Position numbers and translations under genes: made by a program
Origin: Arthrospira sp. PCC 9108
Lineage (GTDB): Bacteria > Cyanobacteriota > Cyanobacteriia > Cyanobacteriales > Microcoleaceae
DNA: 64,000 bases
NCBI GenBank assembly: GCA_016745315.1
Contig: CP066886.1
Coordinates: 5,146,501 to 5,210,500 of the forward strand
Direction of reading: 5' to 3'
Notes under the pieces: generated by a model
Told to the model about the DNA's origin: nothing
The model's database searches: none
What the model saw: only the letters and a program-made list of their open reading frames with translations
Shown here: in pieces, positions 27,570 through 36,888 of the stretch
Layout of the letters: each line of letters begins with the position of its first letter
How positions within the stretch are numbered: position 1 is the first letter of the stretch

Positions 27570-29432
27570 TTAGCCCAAAAAAGTCGATAAAATCCGAATG
27601 CCATTAACTTGAGATAAAGACCTAGCAAAAGCAGCGCGATCGCTCTGTTTTGCCCCAAAAATCGTCACCGCCTGATAAGGAATCTTCCCCTCTGGAAAGT
27701 TAGACTTAATCACCACAAAAGAAGGTATTTCCAAATCACCGCCCACATAGGCATTGCCCCCACCTTGGCGGTTTCTCCCCTTAAAGCCGCTACTATAAAG
27801 CCAATCCAGAGCTTCCCCCCGCACATCAACCCCGCATCCTTCCACCGACCAATCTTTCACCTGTTCAGGATGCCTTAATCCCCTGTTGGGAACCAAAAAC
27901 ACACAAGCCTGTTGGTCGAGAACATCCTGATAGCGGTGTCTTCCCTTTCCCGGAGAGTGAGTTTCCGGCTTTCCTTGGGGAGAAGCCACCGCCCGGAGCC
28001 TTTCCCCTATCTCCTCAAAAAACCGCCGCCAGTCCTCCTGGTCACAGGGCAATTGCAACGATTCCACAGCCCAGTAACAGCCCCGCAGCCCCGGATAAGG
28101 GTGATTCCAGTGTAGAGGGCGGCGGGAACCATGTCCCACCCCCCCCAGATGAGTTGCCAGATACAGCAAATATTCCAATAGTCGCAGGTGGGTTGCATTT
28201 TGGGAAGCCAAAACAATCTCCCCCTCGTAAAAATCGGGATAAGTGCGACTTCCCACCTCTTCCAGCCAATCCACCGCAATGGTACAACTACCCTGGCGAG
28301 TTTGGGGGGCGATGGTTCCGAATAATTGCGCCTCCACTTCCCGACATTGCGCCAGGGGGTACAGACTCAACCCCAAAACTCGAAACCAATAACGCAGGAC
28401 CCCCCGAATAGCCGTTGGGCGAAATTCCGGCTTTCCCCGCCTACCATTCTCTCTTGTGGGTGGGGTTGCTCCGTACATTCCCTCAGTCCACAGTTGAAAG
28501 TCGTGTTTGCAACTGTGGGGTAGGGCTGATTTAACTGTCGTGCATCCATAACCGGAACTCACCCGCGCCCCTAGTCCCCCTGTTAGGGCTGGTTTCACCC
28601 ACTCCCGGACGACCGCCACATCTTCCGGGGTTCCCCTAGCGGTGGGGGCTAAACCAATTGTTAAGGTCGGTTTCAGCATTGATAACATTACATGGGGGGC
28701 CGGTTGATATACAATGCGATCGTCTTGCCAATTCCATTGGGGCGTGGTGATATCCAAATCCAGACAGGGTTGGGTGGGGAAAGCATCCAAAATCTGCACC
28801 CGACCTATACCGCCCTCTAGGGTACCGAGGAGGCGTTCTACTTCCCCTTGGGGTAGATTTTGTCTCCCGTAAGCGCGGATGACTCCCTTGAGGCTGCTGG
28901 CGGGAATATAGGGCACGCCATAAATGGGATGCAAGGCAGGTAACAACAATTCACGAAAACCTCGCAACCCCCCCACTCGTAACCGCCAAAGAAATGACAC
29001 TTCTACCGTAGCCGTGGCCAGCAGTTGGGTTTTTTCGGTTAAACTTTTATAAAGGGCGGCGCACTTTTTTTCGGCATCGATCGCTTTTTGTAGGGCGGGA
29101 GTAATGCGATCGTCCAATGGTTCATGATTCAGGGCTTGCAGGGGACTCGAACCCGTTTTTTGCATCCCCCTCGGTTTTTTCCCATTCGACAACCCTGGGA
29201 GAGTATGGGAGGGGGCATTTCCCACTACGCAAGCAATCCGTTTTGACTGCCAGTGGGGGGGGAGATGCTTTTGCAATTTCGGCCACTTCTTTTGTGCCTT
29301 TTGTTGCGCTTCCTCCTCCTGAAAATAGAAAATAATTTTATCAGTCACCTCCGGGCTGGCATCTTTATACAAGTCATAAAGGGGGTTTTTATTCTTCTTG
29401 AGTGTCTCCAGAACCCCCTGCCATTCTCTCAT
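27570..29432 (-). CDS. Cmr6-Cmr1 fusion protein
   Basis: 620 residues from ATG 29432, whose ATGA overlaps the cmr5 stop. The first 300 residues are Cmr6-like (Cas7 family): GVPYIPASSLKGVIRAYGR, WVKPALTGGLGARVSSGYG. From about 310 the product is Cmr1-like (also Cas7 family): KPEFRPTAIRGVLRYWFRVL, EAQLFGTIAPQTRQGSCTI, then GFKGRNRQGGGNAY near the end. In most type III-B systems these are separate genes. Here no separate cmr1 exists and the two sit in one open frame without an indel. Both are backbone/cap subunits at one end of the Cmr effector. The open frame extends a little upstream, but the overlap start is preferred. Confidence 0.8.
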   Translation of the reverse strand: MREWQGVLETLKKNKNPLYDLYKDASPEVTDKIIFYFQEEEAQQKAQKKWPKLQKHLPPHWQSKRIACVVGNAPSHTLPGLSNGKKPRGMQKTGSSPLQALNHEPLDDRITPALQKAIDAEKKCAALYKSLTEKTQLLATATVEVSFLWRLRVGGLRGFRELLLPALHPIYGVPYIPASSLKGVIRAYGRQNLPQGEVERLLGTLEGGIGRVQILDAFPTQPCLDLDITTPQWNWQDDRIVYQPAPHVMLSMLKPTLTIGLAPTARGTPEDVAVVREWVKPALTGGLGARVSSGYGCTTVKSALPHSCKHDFQLWTEGMYGATPPTRENGRRGKPEFRPTAIRGVLRYWFRVLGLSLYPLAQCREVEAQLFGTIAPQTRQGSCTIAVDWLEEVGSRTYPDFYEGEIVLASQNATHLRLLEYLLYLATHLGGVGHGSRRPLHWNHPYPGLRGCYWAVESLQLPCDQEDWRRFFEEIGERLRAVASPQGKPETHSPGKGRHRYQDVLDQQACVFLVPNRGLRHPEQVKDWSVEGCGVDVRGEALDWLYSSGFKGRNRQGGGNAYVGGDLEIPSFVVIKSNFPEGKIPYQAVTIFGAKQSDRAAFARSLSQVNGIRILSTFLG

Positions 29433-29824
29433 GATTCCGTCGCCTCCCCAAGTACCGCCGCCGCCCAAAATGACCATTCCTTTGCTAGTTGCATCCCTAG
29501 GCGATTTAGTGCTGTATATTTAGCCAGGGGTAAATGAATCAAACTGCCTTCGTCGGTCGGGTCAAAGTCGATATCACTAAAAGCCCGCAACCGGACTAAG
29601 AAATGGCGATAAACTTCCCCTTTGTAAGTCGTATCTTCCGCCGTCCCCAATAAAAATTTTTCGGCATCCCCCGCCAGTCGGTGCAGTCCCCAGGTGGAAA
29701 TATAAGCGCTTAATCCTTGAATCAGTCCGCTGGCTTTTGAATGGTAAGCGGGGGAAAGTTTGCCTTGGATTTCTGTTAGTGCTTGGTGGGCTTCTTGTGA
29801 GAAAATTCGACGATCTAAAAACAT
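29429..29824 (-). CDS. cmr5: Type III-B small subunit Cmr5
   Basis: 131 residues, mostly helical: RIFSQEAHQALTEIQGKL, KASGLIQGLSAYISTWGLHR, HLPLAKYTALNRLGMQLAKE, WSFWAAAVLGEA. Size, position between cmr4 and cmr6 and the AKEWSFWAAAVLG end identify Cmr5 (Cas11), which stacks along the effector core and holds target RNA. The stop overlaps the next start (ATGA). The gap to cmr4 is three bases. Confidence 0.88.
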   Translation of the reverse strand: MFLDRRIFSQEAHQALTEIQGKLSPAYHSKASGLIQGLSAYISTWGLHRLAGDAEKFLLGTAEDTTYKGEVYRHFLVRLRAFSDIDFDPTDEGSLIHLPLAKYTALNRLGMQLAKEWSFWAAAVLGEATES

Positions 29825-29827
29825 TAC

Positions 29828-30703
29828 TCAATCCCCCCCAATTTCATTTATAATTGAGATGGTTTTGGCTTGAGTCCATCCCCGTCCGATTCCTTCGAGT
29901 CCTCCGAATTGAATCCGTCCATTCAGCAGGGCTCGCAGTTTCTCTCGCACCTTTTCCGTCGATTCTTCCCCCGATTCTGTCTGTTTGGCTGGCTTCATAC
30001 CCCACGGGAAAAATAACATCGTTTCCGGCGGCACCGCTTCTTCCGCACGAAATGAACCCCCTTTCACCGTTTTACTTTCCTCGGACAAGGCGACTCTCAC
30101 TTCCCGCTGTAAGCCGGTTTCTACCAGTGCCGCGCAATCTTGATCACTGAGAATTACTAACTTTTTCAGTAGCAGGCTAAGGCTATTGTCTCCCCAGGTG
30201 CTAGACAATAAACTGGTCAGGAATGAACCATCAAATTGACTTAAATTCTCTGGTTTGATTAAGGCGGTTTGCAAAAATAACGTTTCTGGTTTAAAACTGA
30301 CTAGGGCCGGTTGTGTGGGACTCAGTTGCTGGCACTGTTTGATAATGTCGTTGATGCTGTTAATTTGTACCCACTGATGCCACCTTCGCAACCACAGAGG
30401 ACAGGTTATCCAGATCAGATGATGACTCAAAGAAGCGATCGGAAAAAATAGCATCGAAGCATCAGCAAACCAGACTTCTCCTTCCGTTGGCTGTTTTCCT
30501 TTTTCGATTTTCTGCCCGAAAAATATCCCTGCATTATCTTCTGTTTCCAGGGAGGCGCGAATTTTACCACGCAATGAAGAGGCGGGTAGGTAGGGAAATT
30601 CTGTGTGGACTTCCCGCGCAATTCCCATTAAATTGCCTTCGTTAGCACTCCCTCCCGTGTGGAGGGGGGTTAGTAAGTGCAAATAGGTTAAAAATTCGCT
30701 CAT
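29828..30703 (-). CDS. cmr4: Type III-B backbone protein Cmr4 (Cas7)
   Basis: 291 residues from ATG 30703, whose ATGA overlaps the cmr3 stop. RAMP/Cas7 features: LTYLHLLTPLHTGG at the start, FPYLPASSLRGKIRASLE, and the C-terminal glycine-rich IQFGGLEGIGRGW. Cmr4 repeats form the crRNA-binding backbone and normally cut target RNA with an Asp in the loop after the first helix. In this loop (ANEGNLMGIAREVHTEFP) I do not see the expected Asp. Target slicing may be weak or absent, while Cas10 signalling would remain. Confidence 0.88.
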   Translation of the reverse strand: MSEFLTYLHLLTPLHTGGSANEGNLMGIAREVHTEFPYLPASSLRGKIRASLETEDNAGIFFGQKIEKGKQPTEGEVWFADASMLFFPIASLSHHLIWITCPLWLRRWHQWVQINSINDIIKQCQQLSPTQPALVSFKPETLFLQTALIKPENLSQFDGSFLTSLLSSTWGDNSLSLLLKKLVILSDQDCAALVETGLQREVRVALSEESKTVKGGSFRAEEAVPPETMLFFPWGMKPAKQTESGEESTEKVREKLRALLNGRIQFGGLEGIGRGWTQAKTISIINEIGGD

Positions 30704-31881
30704 CTCTCCCCCCACAGTAGTTTACCATAATTCAATTTGCGAAAGGTTTGCAGCCACGGTTTTCCTTCGGTATTGGGTAGGAGATGGTCAATGGTCGGGA
30801 ATATCTCAGCCGTAGCCGGAGAGTTGCTATCAAATAGATACACCGTCCCCGGTGGGGCGAAGGCATATTGCGGTTGCAGGGCGAAGGTTTTTTCTGTTTT
30901 GGTTTCAACTACTCCGTTTTTGGTGCGGGTTTTCTGCCTCTGTTGATGACCAATTCCCCCCCACATCAATGGGCGATCGCCTACACAACCCCGCAAACAG
31001 TCCCGCCATAAATCTGGGTAAAGTCCATAGATAAGTTTCTGGGAAGTTTCCGCCAGTCCAGGAGTTAATAAATAAGCAAACATCCCCGGTTTGGGAGTGT
31101 CCGGTTTGGGATGTTTCCACAGCGATCGTAATTCTTCCAGTAGGGTCTGATTTTCAATTAAAGAGACTCTCACCCGGTGTCCTTTTCCTCCTAAACGCAC
31201 TACAAAAGAAGATTTTTGCTCCCCCTCTAATTTCACCCCCGCCACCAAACTCCACCCTGGTTTTAAGCGGGTTGCTACCTCCACAAAAAAGCCATCGGAG
31301 TCCTTTACCTGTCGTGTTCCCGTCTGAATATGGGTATGAGGTAGCACCTGCACTCCCCAAGGATCTGAGCAAAAATCATCGGGGGTAAAATTGCGATCGC
31401 CTTCCAGATATTTCCGCAAAGCCTGCCCTTTCATCCAGGGTGGGGGAGACCCACAAATATACTCGCCCTTTTTTAACTGAGGGGGAACCATCGGAGACAA
31501 CCAACCACTTTGACTATAGCAGATAAATTCCCAGGAATCAAGGGTATCAGCGGGAATTAATCTAGTCAAACTCTCCCAACTATTATCATGGTTTAAGTCC
31601 AGGTTCAAATCTTGGGAATTATCCGATTTTTCCCCGGCTTGCACCGTCAGCAAATCTTGAGGAGTCCGCAGCCAGAGAGTCCGGTTTTCATCCAACAAAA
31701 ACGGCCCCAAAAATTCGGGATTAATTTGATGTTTAGTCCTGGGCGATCGTAAAGCCTGAAACACCACACTAGGTAAAGGGGGGAACTGTCCTTTAGCCAT
31801 CGCCCCTTCCCCCGGTCTGAAAGGTTTAGCTTCTCGAAATAGTAGCACATCAAGGGGGGTAATAATATACCAATCCATCAT
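30700..31881 (-). CDS. cmr3: Type III-B protein Cmr3 (Cas5 family)
   Basis: 393 residues. The start DWYIITPLDVLLFREAKPF, then PGEGAMAKGQFPPLPSVVFQ, is the standard Cmr3 opening. Later come MLRS-like RAMP loops (PHTHIQTGTRQVKDSDGFFV) and the glycine-rich stretch near 245 (VVRLGGKGHRVRVSL). Cmr3 binds the 5' tag of crRNA and contacts Cas10. Its ATG overlaps the cas10 stop (TAATG) and its stop overlaps cmr4 (ATGA), signs of translational coupling. Confidence 0.92.
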   Translation of the reverse strand: MMDWYIITPLDVLLFREAKPFRPGEGAMAKGQFPPLPSVVFQALRSPRTKHQINPEFLGPFLLDENRTLWLRTPQDLLTVQAGEKSDNSQDLNLDLNHDNSWESLTRLIPADTLDSWEFICYSQSGWLSPMVPPQLKKGEYICGSPPPWMKGQALRKYLEGDRNFTPDDFCSDPWGVQVLPHTHIQTGTRQVKDSDGFFVEVATRLKPGWSLVAGVKLEGEQKSSFVVRLGGKGHRVRVSLIENQTLLEELRSLWKHPKPDTPKPGMFAYLLTPGLAETSQKLIYGLYPDLWRDCLRGCVGDRPLMWGGIGHQQRQKTRTKNGVVETKTEKTFALQPQYAFAPPGTVYLFDSNSPATAEIFPTIDHLLPNTEGKPWLQTFRKLNYGKLLWGER

Positions 31882-34800
31882 TAAATATCCTCCTTCCTAC
31901 CCTGCCATTCTTGCCGTTGTTGCATTTTATCCAACCAAAACGCCGAGAAACGCAACAGATAACTGAGAGATTTTAAATCAATTCCTAGGGGTAATTCCCG
32001 CTGGTTGTCTAGTTGAGAATTTTCCTGCCATTGCGCCTTTAAATATCCCGCCCAATTTTCCCAATCTTCTAGCCACCGGATTAAACCATCTCGATTAGTT
32101 TCAATCGCTTCTACTTCCTCACGGCGTTGAGAAATTGCCCAAGCTGCTTTGGCGATTAAATTAGAATTGGGAGTTAACGAAGCGTGAAGTGGTAACTCTT
32201 CCGCTAATCGATAAAGTAGGGAACTTAATATTTGGGGTTGATCAGTGTTTATCCACTGTCGCCAACTCTCCAATAACTCACCTTTTAGTAACGCTTCCAA
32301 ACAATTACCAGAACTGTACATAACCCGGAAACACAGCCCACTTTTAGGCGGAATATATCCCGGTTCATCAGGCTTAATTCCCGGTGTCCCCAACATTTTT
32401 TTTGCCTGTTTTTCCGCCTCCCATAATCCTGATAAAGCGATCGGGAGCGGGACGCTTTTATGAGCTATAACAATTCCAAAACTCATAGTTGCATTTTCTC
32501 CCATTGTAAATAATGGTCGATTGGGCAATCCTTGAAAATCATGATTTTGAGATATCGGCATCCAGTAACCCCCCCGGCTTTCAAACCTCAAATCTGCCTC
32601 TCCTAACTGAGGTTTATAAGGGTCTTCAGCACCACACCAAGCCGCCCTCAAAGACAGCAGATAATCCGGCAAATCTTCCAGGGGTAGTAAAGCCATGACA
32701 TCATCCCCCCCACTATAGACTACCTTACCACAAAACCGCTTTTCAGTAATCAAAGGAACCAGGCGATTAGAGAAATCCAGCAGAGCCCTATTAAGACCGA
32801 TATGGGTAGCTGGTCCCATCCGTTTTCTGGTAGCCAACAAAGCCTCATCATCATCTCGAAAAGCCCTAATAAACTGTTCTAGCTTCCGATTATATTCCTC
32901 ATCATTTAGATGCAAATAGCCCTCCCGTTGCATAAATCCATGAGGTTCAGTTTCAGTTAAATACTGCTGATAAGGATGTAGTTTTTTCCCCGAAACATAT
33001 TTTCCCATCCCGTCTCCATCTCCTAATACAATTACCCACCAATCACTCGGAGAACCATCGCCAAATTTTGTCTGAATATGGGCGGCTTCCACTAGGGGAC
33101 GCAAACGGCTAATTTCATCAGAATTTAAGCCCATGTCATCAGCCAGCCATTTACTCGAAAACATGATACCATTATAATTCTTCCCACCTAGATAATTAGG
33201 ATTAATACAACTATCCGTTTTAGGAATATTAGTAAGGCGACCACGGCTGAGGGCTAAAAATCTTTGATATTCCTTGCTAGACTTGCCAAAATCTTGTTGA
33301 ATTTGATGCTGTAAATATCGCCAATATTGAGTTAATTTGCCCTGATTACTATGTAGCTGCCAATCCTCATAAGCAAACCGTGCATAAGCTATACAACTGA
33401 GGTTAGGAAATCGAATAAATTGGCTATAATCAATTTCGGCATCATTCTCATTTTCTAAATCCCTAAAATTAATCCCCAACGACTCACCCACACCCCCATA
33501 AACCCAAGCCATGCGTTTAGTCATTTCTATCGCATTGAGCATTTCTGAACCATTAAACAATCCCGGATATACCTTAGCAATTAACCGCCAAAATAGTCTC
33601 ATAGACTCAACAGGTAAACCGTATCCTTCCCGAAAATTTCCATGATATCGAAATTGAGGATGCAGGGCGCTGAGTTGACCAGATAGACTAGAACGTAATC
33701 CTGGGGAAACAGGAATAGACCAAGTTCTAGTATTTTTAATCCCTTGCATTGCTTGGGCGCATCTAGCTTGAATTGACCCCCACCATGTGCCATTATTTAG
33801 ACTGCGATAAATAATGGTTTCCGCCACTGTAGGAGGTGCATTTTTTTCATGATTACCCGCTAATTCTTGTTGAGATTGAATCCAGTTATCATCAAACTCT
33901 TCTTGGTTATTTTTATCAATAATTAATGGCGTATTGGGGTCTCCCAAAGGAACCGCTGTCCAATAAGTTTGCCAGGTATTATTAATTTGATTTTCCCAAA
34001 GATTACGCCATTCCCAACAGCTTTTTTTCTGCCATTTTTCCAGATCATGTTCGTGGGATTCGCGGTCGGAACCCTCAGCCGCAAATTCCTTCAGTATCTG
34101 CTCAATTGTGTCTTGATTAGCTGGATTTTTAAGAAATTCTATAATGCGATCGCGTAGACCAATTTCTAATTGTTTAATTGGATGGTTAGTTATGCCTTCT
34201 CTCACATTATCAGCAATATTAATCCACTCTTGTCGGAGTTTTTGGCACAATGTATTCCCGACTTCCTTGGCTGTGGCGGCACTGTTAAATAACATAGCGA
34301 TCGTATTCGGAAATCCAGCAGTTGCTAAGGAGGTACTTAAATTGAGGTTATAGCGTTCTAGGGGGTCATAACCATCAATATCTATCAGTTTGAAAGTCTC
34401 ACTAAATGCCGGATATTTTTTTAACAGAAACGCATCGATAATTTCCTGACCCCACAAAGAAGGGGTAATCACTATATCTGCGCCGTAGTTTTCCGCTACA
34501 AACCAGCAAAGTTTAGCACTCAGATAATGTAATAAATATGACCCCGACCAGAAATCCAAGAATTTGCGAGAGGCTTTGATAAAGTCCTGAATTGGAGAGA
34601 ATGTGAATAGTAACAAGTGGGGATATTCATTACTGGGATTTTGGGCTTCAATGGTGCTGGCTAATGCTGATACTGTGGCTCGATAGCTATGAACTGGGCA
34701 GTCTGGTAAAATACTATGTTGGGGATAAAGTAAAGCATCGGGGTATTGTTGTCTTTGGAGTTCCGGTTCAAATCGCCACAACCACCAAAATACTGTTTGG

Positions 34801-35093
34801 GGGTCCGGTTCATTTTTCAGCCAATCAGGAATAGCTATTGTTATGTGATTTGGCGGTTCAATTAACCTGGCTTGACCACTAATGGGATGCTTGATAATTG
34901 TGGGGGAGTCCCTAATTCGGTCGATTTCTAGGTTAATCCGATCAGAAGAACTAGCGATCGCTTCTATCTCCCCTTGATGAGTTAACCACCATGATAATGC
35001 TGTCTGTCCTTCCTCTGTCTGCAAACAAACCAGATGATTACATAAGTCACTATTTCCTAGTAATGCGTAAATTTTACGATGAAAAATAGACAT
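31881..35093 (-). CDS. cas10: Cas10/Cmr2 signalling subunit
   Basis: 1070 residues. A Cmr2 N-terminal region (LLLFTFSPIQDFIKASRKFL, DFWSGSYLLHYLSAKL) is followed by two palm domains: DWWVIVLGDGDGMGKYVSG around residue 690 and the cyclase motif VVYSGGDDVMALLPL near residue 796. The intact GGDD predicts synthesis of cyclic oligoadenylate on target RNA binding. No HD nuclease motif is obvious at the N-terminus, so DNA cleavage by this subunit is doubtful. First cas gene of the operon, starting 36 bases downstream of the rlmN stop on the same strand. Confidence 0.93.
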   Translation of the reverse strand: MSIFHRKIYALLGNSDLCNHLVCLQTEEGQTALSWWLTHQGEIEAIASSSDRINLEIDRIRDSPTIIKHPISGQARLIEPPNHITIAIPDWLKNEPDPQTVFWWLWRFEPELQRQQYPDALLYPQHSILPDCPVHSYRATVSALASTIEAQNPSNEYPHLLLFTFSPIQDFIKASRKFLDFWSGSYLLHYLSAKLCWFVAENYGADIVITPSLWGQEIIDAFLLKKYPAFSETFKLIDIDGYDPLERYNLNLSTSLATAGFPNTIAMLFNSAATAKEVGNTLCQKLRQEWINIADNVREGITNHPIKQLEIGLRDRIIEFLKNPANQDTIEQILKEFAAEGSDRESHEHDLEKWQKKSCWEWRNLWENQINNTWQTYWTAVPLGDPNTPLIIDKNNQEEFDDNWIQSQQELAGNHEKNAPPTVAETIIYRSLNNGTWWGSIQARCAQAMQGIKNTRTWSIPVSPGLRSSLSGQLSALHPQFRYHGNFREGYGLPVESMRLFWRLIAKVYPGLFNGSEMLNAIEMTKRMAWVYGGVGESLGINFRDLENENDAEIDYSQFIRFPNLSCIAYARFAYEDWQLHSNQGKLTQYWRYLQHQIQQDFGKSSKEYQRFLALSRGRLTNIPKTDSCINPNYLGGKNYNGIMFSSKWLADDMGLNSDEISRLRPLVEAAHIQTKFGDGSPSDWWVIVLGDGDGMGKYVSGKKLHPYQQYLTETEPHGFMQREGYLHLNDEEYNRKLEQFIRAFRDDDEALLATRKRMGPATHIGLNRALLDFSNRLVPLITEKRFCGKVVYSGGDDVMALLPLEDLPDYLLSLRAAWCGAEDPYKPQLGEADLRFESRGGYWMPISQNHDFQGLPNRPLFTMGENATMSFGIVIAHKSVPLPIALSGLWEAEKQAKKMLGTPGIKPDEPGYIPPKSGLCFRVMYSSGNCLEALLKGELLESWRQWINTDQPQILSSLLYRLAEELPLHASLTPNSNLIAKAAWAISQRREEVEAIETNRDGLIRWLEDWENWAGYLKAQWQENSQLDNQRELPLGIDLKSLSYLLRFSAFWLDKMQQRQEWQGRKEDI

Positions 35094-35128
35094 TATTTTG
35101 AGTCATATTAACCGATAATTGATAATTC

Positions 35129-36163
35129 TTAATTTTCCTGGGAAGCACGCAGTTGACCGCAGGCTGCATCAGCATCTAAACCGCGAGAATAGCGAACGCT
35201 GACTGCTACCCGTCGCTCTTCCAATTCCTTCACAAAACCCTGTATTTGTGAGGGACTAGGGCGTTGATAATCCACCTCATTAATGGGGTTATAGGGAATC
35301 AGATTAACATGACTTTGAAAGCCACGCATAAGGCTGGCTAATTCCGCCGCGTGGGTGGGTAAATCATTAACCCCAGCTAACATCACATATTCAAAACTTA
35401 CCCGCCGTCCGGTCAATTTCACATAATCTCGACATTCAGAGATTAGCGCTTCTAGGGGATAGGTTTTGGCGCTGGGAATCAGTTGTTCTCGGAGAGTTTG
35501 ATTAGAAGCGTGTAAACTAACAGCCAGGGTAATTTGTAGCTGATATTCGGCTAATTGGCGGATACGGTTGGGAATGCCTACAGTGGAAAGGGTAATCATT
35601 CGCTGTCCGATACCAATATCTCTATTTAAGCAGGTAATAGCAGCGATCGCATTTTGAGTATTCAGTAAAGGTTCCCCCATACCCATAAAGACAATATGGC
35701 TGACACGGCGTTGGAAATCTTCCTGAACCGTCAGCACTTGATCTACAATTTCATGGGTTTCTAAGTTGCGGAAGAACCCCCCCTTTCCGGTAGCGCAAAA
35801 ATCGCAAGCCATGGGACACCCCACCTGAGAAGAAACACAAACCGTTAAGCGGTCATGGGTAGGAATCCCGACAGTTTCAATAATTTGACCATCGGATAAT
35901 TTCAGCAGATATTTAATTGTACCATCACTAGCAACCGCGCGATAATGAATAGTTGAACGACCAACGGGTATGGTCGCTAATTGCGATCGCCACTGTTTCG
36001 GAAACACAGTGATTTCCTCCAGGGATTTAGCCCCTTTCTGATAAATCCACTGATATAATTGCTTTCCCCGATAAGCTGGTTGTCCCTGTTGCTGAACCCA
36101 ATCAGTCAGTTCAGGTAAAGATGTCCCCAGTAAAGGTTTAAAAGCTGGTTCAACTGCGATCAT
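35129..36163 (-). CDS. rlmN: 23S rRNA (adenine-2503-C2) methyltransferase
   Basis: 344 residues of a radical SAM enzyme. The cluster motif CPMACDFCATG binds the 4Fe-4S centre, GFFRNLETHEIVDQVL and FMGMGEPLLN follow, and the resolving Cys region is VSVRYSRGLDADAACGQLR. RlmN methylates C2 of A2503 in 23S rRNA and also tRNA A37. The start MIAVEPAFKPLLG is conventional. It precedes cas10 on the same strand and might read through into the CRISPR operon. Confidence 0.97.
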   Translation of the reverse strand: MIAVEPAFKPLLGTSLPELTDWVQQQGQPAYRGKQLYQWIYQKGAKSLEEITVFPKQWRSQLATIPVGRSTIHYRAVASDGTIKYLLKLSDGQIIETVGIPTHDRLTVCVSSQVGCPMACDFCATGKGGFFRNLETHEIVDQVLTVQEDFQRRVSHIVFMGMGEPLLNTQNAIAAITCLNRDIGIGQRMITLSTVGIPNRIRQLAEYQLQITLAVSLHASNQTLREQLIPSAKTYPLEALISECRDYVKLTGRRVSFEYVMLAGVNDLPTHAAELASLMRGFQSHVNLIPYNPINEVDYQRPSPSQIQGFVKELEERRVAVSVRYSRGLDADAACGQLRASQEN

Positions 36164-36187
36164 ATAGCTACCCTGTGCTTTTGTAGA

Positions 36188-36586
36188 TTAATCCGCTGAT
36201 TGTGGCTTTTTCGATAACAGAAATCCCCGTAACTGATTGAGATTAACCGTTTGTCCCAAATTGAGAGGTAACACAGAAACACCTTCTAGGCGCGACTGTA
36301 CCCAACCCTCTCCCCAATACCATTCATGAAAGCCATCAATCCCCCCACTGAGGAGAAACCGCAAACAGTTAGACTCAGCCACATCAACATAGTGTTCGAT
36401 TGTCACCGGACCCAGTGAACTGGTGAACTTGAGACCCATATTAAACTGTTGGGGGAGTCCCGGGGAAAATTGCACAGGCCACAACCACTGTTGAACTTGG
36501 TGGGGATACAACAGACTTTCGCGAATAGTCGCCTCAGAGGCATCTACCTCAATCCTTAGACTGCTTTTTTGAAAACTACCCAGCAT
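36188..36586 (-). CDS. SRPBCC-like conserved protein
   Basis: 132 residues: SSLRIEVDASEATIRESLL, HQVQQWLWPVQFSPG, GLKFTSSLGPVTIEHYVDV, GGIDGFHEWYWGEGWVQSRLEG. Alternating beta strands ending in a helix (LNLGQTVNLNQLRGFLL) suggest a START/SRPBCC helix-grip fold that binds a hydrophobic ligand. Function unknown. It ends 24 bases before rlmN begins, so the two may share a transcript. Confidence 0.75.
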   Translation of the reverse strand: MLGSFQKSSLRIEVDASEATIRESLLYPHQVQQWLWPVQFSPGLPQQFNMGLKFTSSLGPVTIEHYVDVAESNCLRFLLSGGIDGFHEWYWGEGWVQSRLEGVSVLPLNLGQTVNLNQLRGFLLSKKPQSAD

Positions 36587-36888
36587 AAGTCACCATGATC
36601 AAACCAGTTAGCGATCGCACTTGTCGGATCACAACCCTCCTAATTATAGCAGTCAGCGATCGTTCTAGTAACCTGTAGGGTGCATCTCAAATCTACAACA
36701 AAACCGACAGACCCCACACCTAGTAGCTTGTATGGTGCGTGATCATAAGTAAACCCGCTTCGCCCCTCTAACTATCAGGGAACAGGGGGGCAGGCGGGAA
36801 CTAAATGGATAATGGATTGCAGACCATTATAGGCTGTAAATTGTAAATTGTAAATTGTCAATCATCAATCATCAATTTTCCAGGAACT
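36587..36888. other. Intergenic region, divergent promoters
   Basis: 302 bases between the leftward SRPBCC gene and rightward hslO. It contains one HIP1 site, CGATCGTTC-type fragments, and a short repeat just before hslO (TAAATTGTAAATTGTAAATTG, then CAATCATCAATCATCAAT). No gene or RNA is recognised. It presumably holds promoters for both directions, but no convincing -35/-10 pair stands out. Confidence 0.5.

Noticed and set aside
29433..29477. Upstream start for the cmr6-cmr1 gene
   Set aside because: It adds a Gly-rich stretch inside cmr5; the ATGA overlap at 29432 fits the pattern of this operon.
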